From Chromohalobacter israelensis (GTDB taxonomy: Bacteria; Pseudomonadota; Gammaproteobacteria; Pseudomonadales; Halomonadaceae): a DNA stretch of 64,000 bases. The stretch's first letter is position 1, and each line of letters opens with the position of its first letter. The DNA is taken from positions 868,001 through 932,000 of the forward strand of contig JQNW01000001.1 in the NCBI GenBank assembly GCA_000761475.1, read 5' to 3'. The notes beneath the pieces were generated by a model. The model had not been told where the DNA came from. It ran no database searches and was given only the letters and a program-made list of their open reading frames with translations. The translations under genes and the position numbers were made by a program. Of the stretch, positions 9,955-20,056 are shown one piece after another.

Positions 9955-11862
9955 TCAGCGCTTCTGCGAGGGCATTGGGTAACGAAACTTGAGGAACTTC
10001 TGCGCGTTGCTGAGGACCTGAAAGGCATCCTTGAGGTTGTGTCGCTCTCTGTCCGAGACGTTTTCGGGCTCGATGTCGTTGTCTGGCTCGCGTTCTTCCT
10101 GGATATCGATGACCTGGTGGCGAATCCGCACCATGGCGATGAACTCCAGCGCATAGCGCAACCGCTCGCCGGAATGACCGGCCAGCAGACGCGTCTTGGC
10201 GATGTCCTCGAGTCGCTCGAACGAGTTCTGTGCGCGAGATCCGCAGGCCAGCGCGTGTACGCGAATCAGGTCGACCAGCGGTGCCGTCCCGCGCCGTTTC
10301 AAGTTGATCGTATTGTTCTGCTTGCCGTCCTTTTCCATCACGAAGGTGCGGAAAAACCCCAGCGGCGGCGTACGATTCAAGGCATTGCGGGCCATCGCGG
10401 CCAGAAAGCGCGGGCGCTGGGAGGCACGCTCGGCGACCAGGTCCTGCAAGCGCTCGGCGAAGGCTTCCTCACCGTGCACGCTGTCCAGATCGAAGAAAAT
10501 CGAGCTGTGCAGCAGCCGCTCGGCGTTGGGGTTGTCGATCCAGTCGCTGAAGTACTGCTGCCAGACGCGCAGCGGTTGCCGCCAGCGCGAGTTGGTGGCC
10601 ATGACGTCGCCCTTGCAGTAGCTGTATCCGCAGGCCGCCAGGCCGTCGCTGACACGCTGGGCAAGCGTCAGGAAATACGCATCGTGCTGCTCCGGGTCGA
10701 AGCGGTCATCGAGAACCAGGGCGTTGTCCTGGTCGGTGACGATGGATTGCTCGTTGCGCGCCATCGACCCCAGCGCCATGAAACAATACGGCACCGGAGG
10801 CGGCCCCAGCTCTTCCTCGGCCAACTCCAGCAGACGCCGCGTGAAACTGCGCCCGATGCTCGACAACGAGCTGCCCACCATCTGCGAGTTGTCGCCCTCG
10901 TTGACCATGCGCACGAACGCGGCCTGCACGTCCCCTTTCAATGCCGCCAGGGCCTCGACGTTGGGCTGGCGGAAGATGTTATCCACGAGATAGAGGCTGC
11001 TGTTGGTTTCGTGGCGCACGATATCGGACAGATGCAGCACGCCGATCGGTCGCCGGCGATAGAGTACCGGCAAGTGGTGGATGTTGTTGCGCAGCATGCG
11101 CAGCATCGCCTCGTAGACCGACTCGTCGGACTGGATGGTGATCGGCCGATCGTCGATCAGTTGCCCCACCTGCGTGCTCGCCGGCAGCCCTTCGGCAAGC
11201 ACCCGGTTGCGCAGGTCGTGGTCGGTGAGAATGCCCACCATGCGGCGTGAGCGGCCATCATCGAGGGTGAAAGCGTGCGAATCGTCATCCGCTTGCGGAG
11301 CCGCCAGCACCAGCACTGACGAGGCGTTGTGCTCGCCCATGTGCTGTGCCGCCTCCTGTACCGTCGCGTCGCTCTCCACCATCACCGGGGCACGCGAGGC
11401 CAGCTTGCGCACCTTGGTGACCAGCATCTCGTGCCCCTTGCGCTGCTGGTCGACGGTCGCCTCCAGGCGCGGACGCTCGACTTCGACGAAATCGGCGAAG
11501 TTTTCATCCAGTTCGCACAGCCGACGGAACATGGCATGGGGGATGAAGTAGATGAGCGTGTCTTCGATGGCACGCGCTGGAAAGCGCACACGCTGATCGC
11601 GCAGCAGGTCGAACTGACCGAAGATATCGCCTTCGCTCAAGCGGTTGTAGAGGTCGCCGTTGCGCCGATACAGGTCGATGGCCCCGCTACGGATATAGTG
11701 GAGGTGTTCGACGACATCGTCATGGCGATAGATATCGGTGTCAGCCTGGAAGTACCCGACCTCGACCTGTCCTGCCAGCTCGTCGAGCAGGTCATCGGAC
11801 AGTTGATCGAAAGGCGGGAACTGTCCCATGTGCTGACGAATTTCCAGCAACTCTGCTTGCAT
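9955..11862 (-). CDS. cNMP-binding / CBS-pair / DUF294 nucleotidyltransferase-like signalling protein
   Basis: 635-residue cytosolic multidomain protein. A cyclic-nucleotide-binding-like domain spans ~15-135, two CBS motifs ~155-285, and a DUF294 nucleotidyltransferase-like domain follows with GSMAR at 365-369 and TDQDNAL at 376-382, with a DUF294 C-terminal helical domain to the end. Family members resemble GlnD-type nucleotidyltransferases but have no assigned reaction. The start at 11862 is preceded by GGAG with 9-base spacing; an earlier in-frame start at 11961 would add 33 residues lacking domain similarity. The exonuclease gene follows immediately. Confidence 0.9.
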   Translation of the reverse strand: MQAELLEIRQHMGQFPPFDQLSDDLLDELAGQVEVGYFQADTDIYRHDDVVEHLHYIRSGAIDLYRRNGDLYNRLSEGDIFGQFDLLRDQRVRFPARAIEDTLIYFIPHAMFRRLCELDENFADFVEVERPRLEATVDQQRKGHEMLVTKVRKLASRAPVMVESDATVQEAAQHMGEHNASSVLVLAAPQADDDSHAFTLDDGRSRRMVGILTDHDLRNRVLAEGLPASTQVGQLIDDRPITIQSDESVYEAMLRMLRNNIHHLPVLYRRRPIGVLHLSDIVRHETNSSLYLVDNIFRQPNVEALAALKGDVQAAFVRMVNEGDNSQMVGSSLSSIGRSFTRRLLELAEEELGPPPVPYCFMALGSMARNEQSIVTDQDNALVLDDRFDPEQHDAYFLTLAQRVSDGLAACGYSYCKGDVMATNSRWRQPLRVWQQYFSDWIDNPNAERLLHSSIFFDLDSVHGEEAFAERLQDLVAERASQRPRFLAAMARNALNRTPPLGFFRTFVMEKDGKQNNTINLKRRGTAPLVDLIRVHALACGSRAQNSFERLEDIAKTRLLAGHSGERLRYALEFIAMVRIRHQVIDIQEEREPDNDIEPENVSDRERHNLKDAFQVLSNAQKFLKFRYPMPSQKR

Positions 11863-12039
11863 GCGACTGGTCTCCGGCACTGGCAAGGGCAATGCCGGTA
11901 GTCTGAAAGCCGCCGTGTGTTCTGTAAAGCGCAACGCGCGGATAAGAAACAGCGTTTTCAAAAATTCGTTTTCTTGCTAAAATTACGCATTCGCCAACAC
12001 AAGCCGCATCGCCGCCCAGACGAACGCCAGAGACGCCGT

Positions 12040-12681
12040 ATGACTAACTCGCCACTCCCCTCCGAGGCCACCATCAGCTTCAAGGCCATTTGCGTTCGCG
12101 CATTTTGCTATATCTTGTTCGTCGCTGGGGCCATGCAGCTCGTCATGCTCGATGCACAGTCGGGCGTCGACCGCTTCACCGAAACGTCGTTGACCGAACT
12201 CATGCAGTCGACACTGCTCTTGCTCGGCGCCGTGATGATGGGCTACCTGCATCGCCGCCCGTCGGCCATTCCCCATGTCAGCCTGCTGATGGGCGCGTTT
12301 CTGTTCGCCTCTTACGTGCGCGAAAACGACTACTGGCTGGACCGCTATGTCTTCGACGGCGCCTGGCAGGTAATCGTGACCCTGGTGGTGGTGCCGGCGC
12401 TGTTCGTGGTCATCCGTCAGCGCCACGCCTTCGTCGCCGAATTCAAGTCGATTTCCAACAGCCTGGGACTCGGCATGTTCACCGCCGGCTTTCTCACCAC
12501 CTACGTCTTCTCGCGGCTTTACGGTCGTTCGGAATTCTGGGAAGCCATGCTGGGCGACCATTACCAGCGCGTCATCAAGGACGCCGCCGAGGAAGTCACC
12601 GAACTGGCGGGCTACATGCTGCTCTTTTTCGCCTGCATCGAGCTGGTGCTCCTGCTGCGCCGTCGCGCCCGCGCCGCCTGA
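12040..12681 (+). CDS. Polytopic membrane protein of unknown function
   Basis: I do not recognise this family. The 213-residue product has about six hydrophobic segments (roughly 17-37, 56-71, 78-93, 110-126, 141-158, 189-206). Several charged or polar residues sit in or next to them: E53 and Q56, R94-E95-N96-D97 and D101, S158-R159, and E184-E185/E188 before G191. Such buried polar residues are more like a membrane enzyme or transporter than a simple structural protein. The ATG at 12040 gives a normal N-terminus; the upstream part of the open frame is not membrane-like. It is divergent from the cNMP/CBS gene and ends at a bidirectional terminator shared with rpoD. Confidence 0.75.
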   Translation: MTNSPLPSEATISFKAICVRAFCYILFVAGAMQLVMLDAQSGVDRFTETSLTELMQSTLLLLGAVMMGYLHRRPSAIPHVSLLMGAFLFASYVRENDYWLDRYVFDGAWQVIVTLVVVPALFVVIRQRHAFVAEFKSISNSLGLGMFTAGFLTTYVFSRLYGRSEFWEAMLGDHYQRVIKDAAEEVTELAGYMLLFFACIELVLLLRRRARAA

Positions 12682-12708
12682 CGACAACGCTACGACCGAC
12701 CAAAAAAA

Positions 12709-12730
12709 CCCGCGAGGAGGACCTCGCGGG
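12709..12730. terminator. Bidirectional terminator between the membrane protein gene and rpoD
   Basis: CCCGCGAGG (12709-12717), loop AGGA, CCTCGCGGG (12722-12730). It is flanked by seven A on the left and five T on the right, so it has a T tract on both strands for the two convergent genes. Confidence 0.93.
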
Positions 12731-12762
12731 TTTTTCATATCCGGCTTGCGCCCTTGCCCGAC

Positions 12763-14607
<1,845 letters not shown>

Positions 14608-14825
14608 AGAAACCCTATCTCGACAATGGAGCACCTGGAGGTGAACGGATCGAAACGCTGCTAAGCCTGCCAGTATAGCCGCTAAGGGCATTTTACTGCC
14701 AGTGTCGTATTTGTCTTGTCATCCAGGTGTGCTAGTGTGTTCGGCTACCTTTTCGATATTGCCTAGTAGATGGCGACGTTTTGCGGCAATTCAACCCGTC
14801 GCGCCAGGCATCCGTTCAAGCCGCT

Positions 14826-16667
14826 TCATGGCGGCCGAGCGCCTCCCTTGAGCTCCATCAGCAACTCGTTCAGCCGCTGACGCTCTTCCCTGGACAGACA
14901 CTCCCCGGCCTGCGTCCGTGCCAGCAGGGCGTCATATTCCTCCTGTGGCGAGCGCTGCGAGTGGCGTCGACGCAACCCGTCGACCAGGCCCTCCACCTCG
15001 GCCCCTCGTGCCTCGCGGGGCATCAGGAGTTCGCGGCGCGCCAGCCAGGCCAGCCGCTCCCCCTCGGGCGTGCCATGAAAATGCGCCAGCAGGACCTGCG
15101 CATTGCGATACCCGCCGGCGCGGATCAGGCGCACCACCTCATGACATAACGCCCCGTCGCCCTCGCCGTCGGGGCACCAGTCGAGCGACTCGGGCAAGCG
15201 GCTCACCAGAGCGGGCTCATGCACCAGCAGGTGCAGCAGGCGACCGACGAGCCCCAGGGCGCCATCACGCGCTCCTGCTTTCCTCGCGGGCGTCTCGCCT
15301 GCGTCCTCAGGAGCGCTCGAGGCGTCGTCGACGCCCTCGTCATGCAGCACCTGCGACGTGTCGGCACGCGCCAGCAAGGCCTGAAAATTGGCCTGCTCAA
15401 CGCCCGTACGCTGCGAAAGCTCGCGCAGCAGCAGGGATTTCAACACGCCCTCGGGCAAGCGTTCCAGAGCACGCAACACCGCCGTGGCAAAGCGCTCCCG
15501 GTCCTCGATCCGCTGGAGATCGCGTCCTTCCGCGGCCTGGTCGAACAGAAACTCCGAAAGCGGCGCGGCGCACAGCACGCGATTCTCGAACGCTTCCGCG
15601 CCCTCGCGACGCACCAGACTATCCGGATCATCGCCCTCCGGCAGAAACAGAAACCGCACCTGGCGCCCGTCGATCATCGACGGCAACACCGTCTCCAGCG
15701 CTCGGCGCGCTGCCTGTCTCCCGGCGCGATCGCCGTCGAAACAGAACACCACTTCGCCGACCAGCCGAAACAGGCGCTGCAGATGATCCTCGCTGAGCGA
15801 GGTGCCCAGCGTGGCGCAGGCATTGCGGATCCCGAACTGGGCCAGGGCCACGACATCCATGTAGCCTTCGACGACCAGCATCCGCTCAAGGCGCGCATTG
15901 GCCTGACGGGCCTCGTAAAGCCCGTACAGCTCGCGCCCCTTGTGGAAGACCGGAGTCTCGGGCGAATTCAGGTATTTGGGCTTGGCATCCCCGAGCACGC
16001 GACCGCCGAACGCAATGGTCCGCCCTTTCCAGTCGCGGATCGGAAACATCACCCGGTTGCGAAAACGGTCGTAGCTGCGCCCGGAATCCTCGCGGTGCAC
16101 CAGCAGGCCGTATTCGATCTGCACCGCGTCACTGATGCCGCGCTCGGCCAGGTGCCGCTTGAGCGCTTCCCACTTGTCCGGGGCGAAACCAATCCCGAAC
16201 TCACGCACGATATCGGCGGAAAGCCCGCGACGCTCGAGGTAATCGCGTGCATCGCCGCCTTCCGACATCGCCAGACGCTCGCGGAAAAAGCTCGCCGACA
16301 GCTCGAGCAGGTTGACCGCCTCCTCGCGCCGCCGTTCGCGCTGCTGAGCCTGAGGGTCGTCAGCCCCCTCGCGCGGCACGTCCAGCCCCAGCCGCGAGGC
16401 GAGCTGCTCGACCGCCTCGGGAAAGCGCAAATGATCGAATTCCATCAGAAAGCGTAGCGCATTGCCGTGCACGCCACATCCGAAGCAGTGGTAGAACTGC
16501 TTTTCGGCGCTGACGGTGAACGAGGGCGACTTTTCCTGGTGGAAGGGGCATAGACCGCTGTAGTTGCGACCGGCCTTCTTGAGCTGAACGCGCTCGCCGA
16601 CGATCTCGACCACATCGGTACGAGCCAGCAAATCATCGATGAAACGTTGGGGGATCTGTCCAGCCAT
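14826..16667 (-). CDS. dnaG: DNA primase
   Basis: Synthesises RNA primers for replication and interacts with DnaB helicase. The 613-residue protein has the CHC2 zinc-binding domain (Cys40, His43, Cys61, Cys64), the catalytic core with TOPRIM motif VVEGYMDV (Glu267) and DGDRAG (Asp311, Asp313), and a C-terminal helicase-binding region. It is the middle gene of the macromolecular synthesis operon. A terminator-like hairpin separates it from rpsU, which would keep primase expression low relative to S21 as known in E. coli. Confidence 0.98.
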   Translation of the reverse strand: MAGQIPQRFIDDLLARTDVVEIVGERVQLKKAGRNYSGLCPFHQEKSPSFTVSAEKQFYHCFGCGVHGNALRFLMEFDHLRFPEAVEQLASRLGLDVPREGADDPQAQQRERRREEAVNLLELSASFFRERLAMSEGGDARDYLERRGLSADIVREFGIGFAPDKWEALKRHLAERGISDAVQIEYGLLVHREDSGRSYDRFRNRVMFPIRDWKGRTIAFGGRVLGDAKPKYLNSPETPVFHKGRELYGLYEARQANARLERMLVVEGYMDVVALAQFGIRNACATLGTSLSEDHLQRLFRLVGEVVFCFDGDRAGRQAARRALETVLPSMIDGRQVRFLFLPEGDDPDSLVRREGAEAFENRVLCAAPLSEFLFDQAAEGRDLQRIEDRERFATAVLRALERLPEGVLKSLLLRELSQRTGVEQANFQALLARADTSQVLHDEGVDDASSAPEDAGETPARKAGARDGALGLVGRLLHLLVHEPALVSRLPESLDWCPDGEGDGALCHEVVRLIRAGGYRNAQVLLAHFHGTPEGERLAWLARRELLMPREARGAEVEGLVDGLRRRHSQRSPQEEYDALLARTQAGECLSREERQRLNELLMELKGGARPP

Positions 16668-16743
16668 GGCGGGGAGGCGCTCGACGAAACGTTGTCTGTA
16701 TCGCGGGAATCGCGGAGCCAGGCATCGCGGGAACGGTGGGCCG

Positions 16744-16778
16744 GGAAAAACAAGCGGCCACCCGATGGCAGCCGCTTG
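16744..16778 (-). terminator. Intra-operon terminator/attenuator between rpsU and dnaG
   Basis: CAAGCGGC (16751-16758) pairs with GCCGCTTG (16771-16778). On the minus strand the stem is followed by five T residues (complement of 16746-16750). It sits 42 bases after the rpsU stop and upstream of dnaG, the same place as the E. coli rpsU-dnaG partial terminator. Confidence 0.85.
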
Positions 16779-16820
16779 GCGTCCCTCTAGGAAGCGACCG
16801 AAGTCACTTCACAGTACGGA

Positions 16821-17036
16821 TCAGTACAACCGTTCGAAACGCTTACGCTCACGCTGCAACTTCTTGGCATGACGCTTGACCGCTGCGGCGGCCTTGCGCT
16901 TGCGAACCGCAGTGGGCTTTTCATAGGTCTCGCGACGACGGACTTCGGAGAGAACGCCGGCTTTTTCGCAAGAACGCTTGAAACGCCGCAGAGCGACGTC
17001 GAACGGCTCGTTGTCACGTACTTTAACAGAAGGCAT
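16821..17036 (-). CDS. rpsU: 30S ribosomal protein S21
   Basis: 71-residue basic small-subunit protein that helps initiation complex formation. The sequence begins [20 protein letters not shown] and ends in the lysine/arginine-rich tail [10 protein letters not shown], both characteristic. The ATG at 17036 has TAGGTGATTGG upstream. It is the first gene of the macromolecular synthesis operon; the longer open frame upstream is not coding for S21. It is divergent from tsaD. Confidence 0.98.
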   Translation of the reverse strand: MPSVKVRDNEPFDVALRRFKRSCEKAGVLSEVRRRETYEKPTAVRKRKAAAAVKRHAKKLQRERKRFERLY

Positions 17037-17267
17037 TAACCAATCACCTACCTTAGGGAAAGATGAGTTCGGATTGCACGCACACCTTGTCAGCACGTGT
17101 TCAGCGTATGCCGAACGGCATGACGGGTGCACGACCCAGTCTTGCAGAACGCAATATTCTAGTCGCCGTGGCAGCGCTTTGCAAAGCCTTTGCCACCGCC
17201 CCTGCCGCACGGCCCTGGAAAAGCGTAGAATGGCGACTTTCACGTGCCAGCGGGGAAGTGACGACAC

Positions 17268-18299
17268 ATGCGGGTATTGGGCATCGAGACCTCCTGCGAC
17301 GAAACCGGCGTCGCCATTTATGACACCGAGCGCGGCCTGATCGCCGATGCGCTGCACAGCCAAATGGCCATGCACGCCGAATTCGGCGGTGTGGTCCCGG
17401 AACTCGCCTCGCGCGATCACACTCGCAAGCTGCTGCCGCTGATTCGCCAGGTGCTCGACGACGCCGAGCTGCGCGGCGACCAGCTAGACGCCATCGCCTA
17501 CACGGCGGGCCCCGGCCTGGTCGGCGCGCTGATGGTCGGCGCCTCCACCGCGCACGGCCTGGCGCGCGCCTGGGACATCCCGGTACTCGGCGTGCATCAC
17601 ATGGAAGGCCATCTGCTGGCGCCGATGCTTGAGGCCGCGCCGCCCGACTTTCCCTTCGTGGCCCTGCTGGTGTCGGGTGGGCACACGCAGCTCGTCGAGG
17701 TCCACGGCCTGGGCCGTTACCGGCTGCTGGGCGAATCGGTCGACGATGCCGCCGGCGAGGCCTTCGACAAGGCCGCCAAGATGCTCGAATTGCCCTACCC
17801 TGGCGGCCCCCACGTCGCCCAGCTCGCCGAGCGCGGCGACCCGACCCGGTTTCGCTTTCCGCGCCCGATGACCGACCGACCGGGGCTCGACTTCAGCTTT
17901 TCCGGTCTCAAGACCCACACCCTGACCACCGCCAACCAGCTCAAGGCGGCGGGGCCCCTCAGCGACCAGGACCGCGCCGACATCGCGCGCGCCTTCGAGG
18001 AAGCCGTCGTCGACACGCTGGTCATCAAGTGCCGGCGCGCCCTCGACACCACGGGCCTCAAGCGGCTGGTGGTGGCCGGCGGCGTCAGCGCCAATCATCG
18101 CCTGCGCGAGCGCCTGGACCGGGAAACCGCCAAGCGCCAGGCCCAGGCGTTCTACCCGCGCGGACGCTTCTGCACCGACAACGGCGCAATGATCGCTTAT
18201 GTCGGCGCACAACGCCTGCTGGCCGGGGAGCGCGACGACGCGACGATGCAGGCCACGCCGCGCTGGCCGCTGGCGTCGCTCACTCCTCCGGCGGCTTGA
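17268..18299 (+). CDS. tsaD: tRNA N6-adenosine threonylcarbamoyltransferase subunit TsaD
   Basis: Transfers the threonylcarbamoyl group to A37 of ANN-decoding tRNAs, working with TsaB and TsaE. The 343-residue protein has the ASKHA fold. The metal ligands are His111 and His115 in VHHMEGH, and the N-terminal motif [15 protein letters not shown] is intact. The rpsU-tsaD divergent arrangement is common in gammaproteobacteria. Its last 20 bases overlap the convergent plsY gene. Confidence 0.98.
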   Translation: MRVLGIETSCDETGVAIYDTERGLIADALHSQMAMHAEFGGVVPELASRDHTRKLLPLIRQVLDDAELRGDQLDAIAYTAGPGLVGALMVGASTAHGLARAWDIPVLGVHHMEGHLLAPMLEAAPPDFPFVALLVSGGHTQLVEVHGLGRYRLLGESVDDAAGEAFDKAAKMLELPYPGGPHVAQLAERGDPTRFRFPRPMTDRPGLDFSFSGLKTHTLTTANQLKAAGPLSDQDRADIARAFEEAVVDTLVIKCRRALDTTGLKRLVVAGGVSANHRLRERLDRETAKRQAQAFYPRGRFCTDNGAMIAYVGAQRLLAGERDDATMQATPRWPLASLTPPAA

Positions 18300-18897
18300 T
18301 CCTCTCCTCGCGCTTCAGGCCGGGCTCGCCCCCCTGCCCCAGGCGGCGAATGTTCCAGGCATGACGTACCAGCACCAGGGCCGAAAAGACACTCACCACC
18401 AGCGTCGCCTCGCGCGCCAGCCAATAGCTGGCCAAAGGGGCGAGCAGGGCCGCGGCCAGTGATGCCACCGCGGCGGTGCGCGAACGCCAGGCCAGCAGCG
18501 CCCAGCACAGGGCGCAGACCCAGGCCACCGGGGTGGCGATCATCAGCAAGACTCCGAAGGCGCTCGCCACGGCCTTGCCGCCACGCCCGCGATGCCAGAG
18601 CGGATAACTGTGCCCCACCAGCACCGACAGGCCCACGGCTCCCTGCGCCCATATCGGCAGCGCTTCGCGCTGCGCGACCCACAGCACCGGCATTGCCTTG
18701 GCCGCGTCGACGCCCAGCGTCAGCGCGGCCGGCACGACGCCATGCAGTCGCAGCACGTTGGAAAACCCCGGATTGCGCGACCCGGCATGGCGAGGATCGC
18801 GCCTGCCGAGCGCACGACACACCCAGACGGCGCCAAGCAGCGACCCGCTCAGGTAACCGGCCAGGACCAGGGCTGTCATGGGCAGCGGTGATGACAC
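18280..18897 (-). CDS. plsY: Glycerol-3-phosphate acyltransferase PlsY
   Basis: Inner-membrane enzyme that acylates glycerol-3-phosphate from acyl-phosphate, the first step of phospholipid synthesis. Motifs include [11 protein letters not shown], then LGVDAAKA and [17 protein letters not shown], the family signatures. About five membrane spans. I prefer a GTG start at 18897 because GGGAG lies 8 bases upstream, giving 205 residues; an ATG six codons inside (18879) and an ATG upstream at 18969 are alternatives. Between tsaD (convergent, 20-base overlap) and folB (divergent), the classic neighbourhood. Confidence 0.93.
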   Translation of the reverse strand: MSSPLPMTALVLAGYLSGSLLGAVWVCRALGRRDPRHAGSRNPGFSNVLRLHGVVPAALTLGVDAAKAMPVLWVAQREALPIWAQGAVGLSVLVGHSYPLWHRGRGGKAVASAFGVLLMIATPVAWVCALCWALLAWRSRTAAVASLAAALLAPLASYWLAREATLVVSVFSALVLVRHAWNIRRLGQGGEPGLKREERIKPPEE

Positions 18898-18984
18898 GAG
18901 CGGCTCTCCCTCAATAGGCGGCAACGAGATGTGCCCTGACCATGATTCTGCCACCTCCATGGCGTACAATCGACGCTTTGCGAC

Positions 18985-19013
18985 GCCGTGAAGTGTCGAC
19001 GATCCTTCACGGC
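18985..19013 (+). promoter_or_regulatory. Perfect hairpin in the folB leader
   Basis: GCCGTGAAG (18985-18993) pairs with CTTCACGGC (19005-19013) around an 11-base loop. It ends 32 bases before the GTG start of folB and lies 14 bases downstream of a TACAAT sequence (18965-18970) that could be the -10 element. No T tract follows, so it is a leader structure or protein site and not an obvious terminator. Confidence 0.4.
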
Positions 19014-19045
19014 ATGACCGCCCGCTAAGAGAGTGAGGACACGCC

Positions 19046-19399
19046 GTGGATCATGTGCTGATCGAGGCGCTGGAAGTGGACACCGTCATCGGTGTCTATG
19101 ACTGGGAGCGCACCATTCGACAACGGCTACGCCTGGATCTCGAACTGGCCACCGACATCCGGCCCGCCGCACAAGCCGACGACATTCACTTGACCCTGGA
19201 CTACGCGGCCATCAGCGAGCGCATCGCCAGTTTCGCCGACGCCCACCATTTCGCCCTGGTCGAGACCTTCGCCGAGCGGCTTGCCGACACCCTGCGCCAG
19301 GAATTCGCGATTGCCTGGCTGCGACTGAGCGTGCGCAAGCCCGGCGCGGTCGCCAATGCCGCAAGCGTAGGCGTACGCATCACACGGGGGCAGGCATGA
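19046..19399 (+). CDS. folB: Dihydroneopterin aldolase
   Basis: Folate-pathway enzyme converting 7,8-dihydroneopterin to 6-hydroxymethyl-7,8-dihydropterin and glycolaldehyde. The 117-residue size is normal. N-terminal EALEVDTVIGVYDWERTIRQ includes the conserved GVYDWER pattern with the pterin-binding region, followed by LDYAAISERI. Translation starts at a GTG (19046) with GAGG 8 bases upstream. The stop overlaps the folK start by four bases (ATGA), which indicates translational coupling with the next enzyme of the pathway. Confidence 0.95.
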   Translation: MDHVLIEALEVDTVIGVYDWERTIRQRLRLDLELATDIRPAAQADDIHLTLDYAAISERIASFADAHHFALVETFAERLADTLRQEFAIAWLRLSVRKPGAVANAASVGVRITRGQA

Positions 19400-19914
19400 C
19401 ACTGGTGACGGTAAGCATCGGCAGCAACATCGATCGCGAGCGCCACGTCCTGGCCTGCCTCGATGCCATTGCCGAGACGTTCGGCGAGCCTCGCGTCTCG
19501 CGCGTCTTCGAAAGCGAGCCGGTCGGCTTCGAAGATGGGCGCAATTTCTACAACCTGGTCGCGGCCTTCCATGCCACGCGCCCGGTCGGCGAACTGCAGG
19601 CCTGGTGCAAGGAGATCGAAGCTGCCAACGGGCGACTGCCGGGAAGCCCCAAGTTCAGCCCCCGCACCCTGGATATCGACCTGCTCACGGTCGGCGACCA
19701 GTGCGGCCACATCGATGGCGTCGAACTGCCGCGCGACGAGATCCTGCACCACGCCTTCGTGCTGTGGCCTCTCGCGGAGCTGCTGCCCGATACGCCCCAC
19801 CCCGAGAACGGCCGCACCTATGCCGAACTCTGGGCACACTTCACGACTGGAGACCAGCACCTGTGGCCGGTCACCTTCGACTGGCACGGCCGCCCGGTGT
19901 CGCGCCCCGACTGA
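19396..19914 (+). CDS. folK: 2-amino-4-hydroxy-6-hydroxymethyldihydropteridine pyrophosphokinase
   Basis: HPPK, which pyrophosphorylates the product of FolB for dihydropteroate synthesis. The 172-residue protein shows SIGSNIDRERHV near the N-terminus and the catalytic SPRTLDIDLL motif (the two aspartates bind magnesium). It lacks a C-terminal extension, as expected for the monofunctional enzyme. Start ATG overlaps the folB stop. Confidence 0.95.
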   Translation: MTLVTVSIGSNIDRERHVLACLDAIAETFGEPRVSRVFESEPVGFEDGRNFYNLVAAFHATRPVGELQAWCKEIEAANGRLPGSPKFSPRTLDIDLLTVGDQCGHIDGVELPRDEILHHAFVLWPLAELLPDTPHPENGRTYAELWAHFTTGDQHLWPVTFDWHGRPVSRPD

Positions 19915-20056
19915 CACCTGGCGCGCCATCGTCGTTGCATATTGATTGCACATTGCATGACGTCTCCTTGCGCGAGCGCTTGCCATGCTGGCCGGGCGAT
20001 CAGCCGTCACCAGGCTGTCCGGCCAGCACCGCCCACTCGCCCGACAAGAGCCCGTC

